This document shows, piece after piece, positions 14,837 through 17,464 of a stretch of 17,464 bases of DNA. The DNA lies in the NCBI GenBank assembly GCA_002420105.1, contig DIHJ01000063.1:2031-19494 (forward strand), read 5' to 3'. The notes below the pieces were generated by a model. The model was not told the origin of the DNA, ran no database searches, and saw nothing but the letters and a program-made list of their open reading frames with translations. This DNA comes from Nitrospira sp. UBA5699. GTDB taxonomy: Bacteria > Nitrospirota > Nitrospiria > Nitrospirales > Nitrospiraceae. Positions within the stretch are counted from its first letter, which is position 1. The number at the start of each line of letters is the position of its first letter. Made by a program: the position numbers and the translations under genes.

Positions 14837-15676
14837 ATGACGTTCACGACATACAATCACGTGTCTCTTCCTTCCTTCATGTACGGTACGGCGTGGAAAA
14901 AAGAGGCCACCACCCGGTTGGTTGTGCAAGCGGTGGAAGCGGGCTTCAGGGCGATCGATACGGCGAATCAACTGATCCATTATGACGAAGCGCTGGTCGG
15001 GGAGGCGCTGCGGCAGCTGGCCGCCCGGGGTGTGATGCGCGAGCAGCTGTTCCTCCAGACCAAATTCACTCCGGTCGACGGGCAGGACCACCGGACCCCG
15101 TACGACGTCACTGCCGACATCGCGACGCAGGTGCGGCAGTCCTTCGACAGTTCCCTGATCCATCTGCACACGGACCACCTCGATTCCTATGTCCTGCACG
15201 GACCATACTCCCGGCGGGGCCTCGGGCGGGAGGATTGGGAGGTCTGGGCGGCCATCGAAGCGCTGTATGAGGCCGGCAGGACGAAAATGATCGGGATCAG
15301 CAACGTGACGGCGGAGCAGTTGACGCTGCTCTGCGGACGCGCCAGGCATAAGCCGATGGCGGTACAGAACCGCTGCTATGCGGCATTCGGTTGGGACAAA
15401 GCCGTGCGGGACGTCTGCCGCGCCCATCACATCCTGTATCAGGGGTTCTCGCTGCTGACCGCCAACCGGGAGGTGTTCGTCGAGCCGGATGTACGGGCCA
15501 TGGCGGCGAAGTACGGCACCGGACCGGCGCAGATCGTGTTTCGTTTCGCCATGCAGATCGGCATGCTGCCGTTGACCGGGACCACGGATCCGCAACATAT
15601 GAAGGACGATCTGCAATCCGACCGGTTTTCCCTGACGCCGGACGAACTCCGGCGAATCGAGACCATCGGACTCTGA
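14837..15676 (+). CDS. Aldo/keto reductase
   Basis: NAD(P)H-dependent oxidoreductase of 279 residues with the AKR barrel. The catalytic tetrad can be read: D41 in AIDTANQ, Y49 in HYDEALVG, K76 in LQTKF and H121 in YVLHGP. The cofactor side includes GISNVTAEQL and the late PLTGTTDPQHMKDDL segment, which fit a nicotinamide-phosphate binding loop. Substrates of such enzymes are small aldehydes and ketones; none can be named. GGGAGG about seven bases upstream of the ATG supports the start. The DUF488 gene starts eight bases after the stop codon, so the two form an operon. Confidence 0.9.
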   Translation: MTFTTYNHVSLPSFMYGTAWKKEATTRLVVQAVEAGFRAIDTANQLIHYDEALVGEALRQLAARGVMREQLFLQTKFTPVDGQDHRTPYDVTADIATQVRQSFDSSLIHLHTDHLDSYVLHGPYSRRGLGREDWEVWAAIEALYEAGRTKMIGISNVTAEQLTLLCGRARHKPMAVQNRCYAAFGWDKAVRDVCRAHHILYQGFSLLTANREVFVEPDVRAMAAKYGTGPAQIVFRFAMQIGMLPLTGTTDPQHMKDDLQSDRFSLTPDELRRIETIGL

Positions 15677-15683
15677 GTGTTAC

Positions 15684-16067
15684 ATGGGCATTGCAATTAA
15701 GCGCGTCTGTGAGCCGGCGACAAAACAAGACGGATTCAGAGTGCTCGTCGACCGGCTTTGGCCTCGCGGGATCTCGAAGGCAAAGGCTCACATTGACCTC
15801 TGGCTTCAAGACATTGCGCCGTCGACGGCCTTGCGGCGCTGGTTTGCTCATGATCCGGCCCGGTGGAAAACCTTCTGTGCCCGCTATCGCGCCGAGCTAC
15901 GGGAAAAACCCGAGCTTCTGGTCTTGTTGAAAGAACGTGCGGAACATGGCCCTATCACGCTGCTCTACTCGGCGCGTGACGTGCGGTTCAATCAGGCTGT
16001 CGCTCTTTCAGGCATTCTCAAGAAGCGGCCGACGCGAATCTCTTCCGGATGCCGCACGCGTTCCTGA
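15684..16067 (+). CDS. DUF488 family protein, YeaO-like
   Basis: Protein of 127 residues of the DUF488 family, function unknown. The family marks are clear: IKRVCEPATKQDGFRVLVDRLWPRGISK near the start is split here as KRVCEPA (6-12), then DGFRVLVDRLWPRGI (16-30), then APSTALRRWF (45-54) and ITLLYSARD (91-99). E. coli YeaO has the same plan and is about 115 residues, so the last dozen residues (PTRISSGCRTRS) look like an extension. No strong ribosome site precedes the ATG, and the start comes seven bases after the aldo/keto reductase stop, so translation is probably coupled. Downstream lies the decayed dehydrogenase on the other strand. Confidence 0.85.
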   Translation: MGIAIKRVCEPATKQDGFRVLVDRLWPRGISKAKAHIDLWLQDIAPSTALRRWFAHDPARWKTFCARYRAELREKPELLVLLKERAEHGPITLLYSARDVRFNQAVALSGILKKRPTRISSGCRTRS

Positions 16068-16133
16068 TGACACCGTCGTGAGACAGGGAATCGGCCCACT
16101 TCTGCTTCGATAGGAATGTACGGGGATCGATCG

Positions 16134-16397
16134 CCTGTTTTTGAGCCCCACGAAATACTCCTCGCAGGTCGGCTGTTCCAAGCCCGCAAATTTGGTGATG
16201 TCTGCGCACTCACCACGGCATCGGCATCGCACCGGCCGGCATATTGATACAGTTGTGCAACGGAATCCGGCGGGGCACGATCGAGGTGAAATGATCCGTG
16301 CGATAAGTCCTGCCATGACGACCTCATGCCGGCGGAGAGAGATTGGACGATTGCGGACCTGATCGTTCGCGTTGGTGCCGATGATGAGAACGCGCAT
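16134..16397 (-). pseudogene. Remnant of a short-chain dehydrogenase (frameshifted, truncated)
   Basis: Reading the minus strand in two alternating frames rebuilds the N-terminal half of a short-chain dehydrogenase. The order is MRVLIIGTNA (16397-16368), then TIRSAIVQSLSA in the second frame, then RHEVVMAG (16331-16308) in the first, then HGSFHLD and PDSVAQLYQYAG with DADAVVSA in the second, then DITKFAGLEQ and EEYFVGLKNR (to 16134) in the first. At least four frame changes are needed. GATGCC is doubled at the DADAV site. The nucleotide-binding GxxxGxx segment is damaged, and no clear homology continues past 16134 (about half of a 200-residue enzyme), so the gene is dead. An SD-like GGGG precedes the old ATG. 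The living relatives are small atypical dehydrogenases with a VDAVVSAAG motif. Confidence 0.75.
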
Positions 16398-16479
16398 GTG
16401 ATGCCCCTGTCGTACGAGTGCTTCGAGTGTTGCCAGGTGCGCCGGTGTGACTTATGGGGTAGTGCCTGCCGAAGACCGC

Positions 16480-16508
16480 TTGACGCGCGGGTCCCGTGTA
16501 GGTAGGGT
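16480..16508 (+). promoter_or_regulatory. Possible promoter for the GNAT-C39 pair
   Basis: TTGACG (16480-16485, five of six matches) is followed after 17 bases by a poor -10, TAGGGT (16503-16508). The message would then start at or next to the ATG at 16515. The AGGG in the same place could instead serve as a weak ribosome site for a message that starts further upstream. Confidence 0.25.
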
Positions 16509-16514
16509 CGCCCT

Positions 16515-16988
16515 ATGCCTTGTCGATACGTGGAAGCCGCAACGCCGGATGCAGGGATCATCGCCGAAATGGTGGGGGAATTGTTGCAGGAAATCATGGC
16601 GGCGATCGAATCCAGGGTCTTCACGTTTGATCCGGCTGAAACCGAGGCTCGCGCGCGGACGTGGCTCCAGGACCGGATCTATACGGTGTTTCTGGCTCGC
16701 GCCGGGGAAGAGGCGGCGGGGTTTGTGTCGTTGCAACAGAGTCATGCGCTGTACGCCGAAGGGGCCTTCGGCATGATCCCCGAACTCTACGTACGGCCCG
16801 CCTATCGATCACAGGGGGTCGGCGCGGGTTTGGTGGCCGAGGCCAGGCGCTACGCCAGCTTGCGCCGTTGGACGAGGCTGGAAGTCACGACGCCGCCCTT
16901 GCCGCAATTCGACCGGACGCTCCGCTTCTATGAACGGCAGGGCTTCAGTATCTCCGGCGGACGCAAGATGAAGGCGGACCTCACGTGA
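16515..16988 (+). CDS. GNAT family N-acetyltransferase
   Basis: Acetyl-CoA-dependent acetyltransferase of 157 residues. The GNAT core is seen in VFLARAGEEAAGFVSLQQ (beta 2-3), ELYVRPAYRSQGVGAGLV (motif A, with the pyrophosphate-binding RSQGVG at 98-103) and the C-terminal TLRFYERQGFSISG (motif B, with the usual FYERxGF). The acceptor is unknown; RimI-like protein acetylation and small-molecule acetylation both fit. Its TGA overlaps the GTG start of the next gene by four bases, so the pair is translated together. In other bacteria a GNAT domain is fused to a C39-like peptidase domain, which supports a joint role here. Confidence 0.88.
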   Translation: MPCRYVEAATPDAGIIAEMVGELLQEIMAAIESRVFTFDPAETEARARTWLQDRIYTVFLARAGEEAAGFVSLQQSHALYAEGAFGMIPELYVRPAYRSQGVGAGLVAEARRYASLRRWTRLEVTTPPLPQFDRTLRFYERQGFSISGGRKMKADLT

Positions 16989-17425
16989 AGCCGGTCGTGC
17001 AGGAAGACCGGACCGGTTGCGGGATTGCGGCGGCGGCAGCGGTCGCGGGGCTGTCCTATCGGCGGGCGCGGGCGGCGGCGGCTTCGCTGGGCATCTCAGC
17101 CCGGGACGAACGGCTCTGGTCGGATACGGCGTACGTGCGACGGTTGTTGGCGCGGTTCGGGCTGCGCGCCGCCACATTCACAAAACCGTTTCGATCGTGG
17201 GAAGCACTCCCGGATCGGGCCTTGCTGGCGATCAAGTGGCATCGCCGGGCCGGCCGGCCGTTCTGGCACTGGGTGGTGTTCGTCCGTGACCGGGATGGGT
17301 CGTACGTCCTGGATTCCAAGCGGGCCTTGAAGACCCACGTGCGAAGGGACTTCGGTCGCATGAGACCCAAATGGTCGCTCGCCGTAGGGGCGAAGCGGCG
17401 GCGGGCGGGGGGGGCTGCGCGGTGA
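16985..17425 (+). CDS. C39-like (papain-fold) cysteine peptidase family protein
   Basis: Protein of 146 residues that starts with GTG inside the end of the GNAT gene (GTGA overlap). The N-terminal VVQEDRTGCGIAAAAAVAG gives the oxyanion Gln (Q6) and the nucleophile Cys (C12) followed by a helix, the order seen in peptidase family C39. HWVVFV (95-100) supplies the His (H95) and YVLDSKR (107-113) the Asp (D110). All four residues of the C39-type active site are thus present in order and spacing. C39 domains cut double-glycine leader peptides, usually as the N-terminus of ABC exporters; this one stands alone with no membrane segment, so the target is unknown. The last 15 residues are basic and probably disordered. 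Confidence 0.7.
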   Translation: MKPVVQEDRTGCGIAAAAAVAGLSYRRARAAAASLGISARDERLWSDTAYVRRLLARFGLRAATFTKPFRSWEALPDRALLAIKWHRRAGRPFWHWVVFVRDRDGSYVLDSKRALKTHVRRDFGRMRPKWSLAVGAKRRRAGGAAR

Positions 17426-17454
17426 CACCGGTTTCTTCGGCGGCTAGCAGTGTG

Positions 17455-17460
17455 TTGACA
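17455..17460 (+). promoter_or_regulatory. Perfect -35 hexamer at the window edge
   Basis: TTGACA occurs 30 bases after the last stop codon. Its -10 would lie past the end of the window, so a promoter for a following plus-strand gene is possible but cannot be confirmed. Confidence 0.25.
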
Positions 17461-17464
17461 AACC

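Larger units (their letters stand above)
16068..16514. other. Gap holding the dehydrogenase remnant
   Basis: No intact gene fits in this 447-base stretch. Bases 16134-16397 are the frameshifted dehydrogenase remnant. Bases 16068-16133 may be its further decayed continuation, but I cannot align them. Bases 16398-16514 lead into the acetyltransferase gene and hold a possible promoter. Confidence 0.5.

Noticed and set aside
16008..16397. 129-residue minus-strand frame as a real protein (MRVLIIGTNAND..)
   Set aside because: Only parts of the frame make sense; the rest of the dehydrogenase signal is in another frame, so it is a pseudogene and not a protein.
1..17464. CRISPR array, insertion sequence, tRNA or prophage
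   Set aside because: No regularly spaced repeats, transposase, integrase, cloverleaf or phage gene was found on either strand.

Overview
The window is high-GC (roughly two thirds G+C) chromosomal DNA from a free-living Gram-negative-type bacterium. The closest match by feel is Nitrospira or a relative: short CBS-domain and zinc-ribbon proteins with strong AGGAGG ribosome sites, a diheme c-type cytochrome, and a HEAT-repeat lipoprotein-like/exported protein. That assignment is an inference from gene style, not from a marker gene. I see no rRNA, tRNA, CRISPR array, insertion sequence or phage module. Codon use looks uniform, so most of the window reads as ordinary core/accessory chromosome.

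Layout. 1-545: a 40-residue membrane miniprotein on the minus strand and otherwise non-coding DNA. 546-1922 (+): a hyaluronan-synthase/NodC-like membrane glycosyltransferase. 1972-3652 (-): a tightly spaced TerC-AEC transporter pair. 3869-6152: a small cluster of a two-CBS protein, a zinc-ribbon protein and a convergent four-CBS protein, which look like nucleotide-sensing or stress-type regulators. 6288-7130 (-): an exported diheme cytochrome c, divergent from prfC (release factor 3, 7246-8853 +), which is followed by a two-helix membrane miniprotein. 9039-12670 (-): an apparent lysine-degradation operon. It runs from a saccharopine/lysine dehydrogenase, through an ALDH7-type aminoadipate-semialdehyde dehydrogenase (ATGA overlap), to a small metal-site VOC protein that resembles DUF1338/HglS, with a GIY-YIG protein trailing. 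12777-14711 (-): a HEAT-repeat exported protein and a class I methyltransferase. 14837-16067 (+): an aldo/keto reductase and a YeaO-like DUF488 protein. 16134-16397 (-): a multiply frameshifted remnant of a short-chain dehydrogenase. 16515-17425 (+): a GNAT acetyltransferase overlapping a C39-like cysteine peptidase.

How the genes work together. The clearest pathway is lysine to 2-aminoadipate 6-semialdehyde to 2-aminoadipate, with the VOC protein as the candidate for a later ring-less 2-oxoadipate step. The GNAT/C39 overlap is a split form of an architecture known as one fused protein. The CBS/zinc-ribbon genes probably act together, but their target is unknown. The points most worth checking are the VOC enzyme of the lysine operon, the GNAT-C39 pair, and the decayed dehydrogenase.
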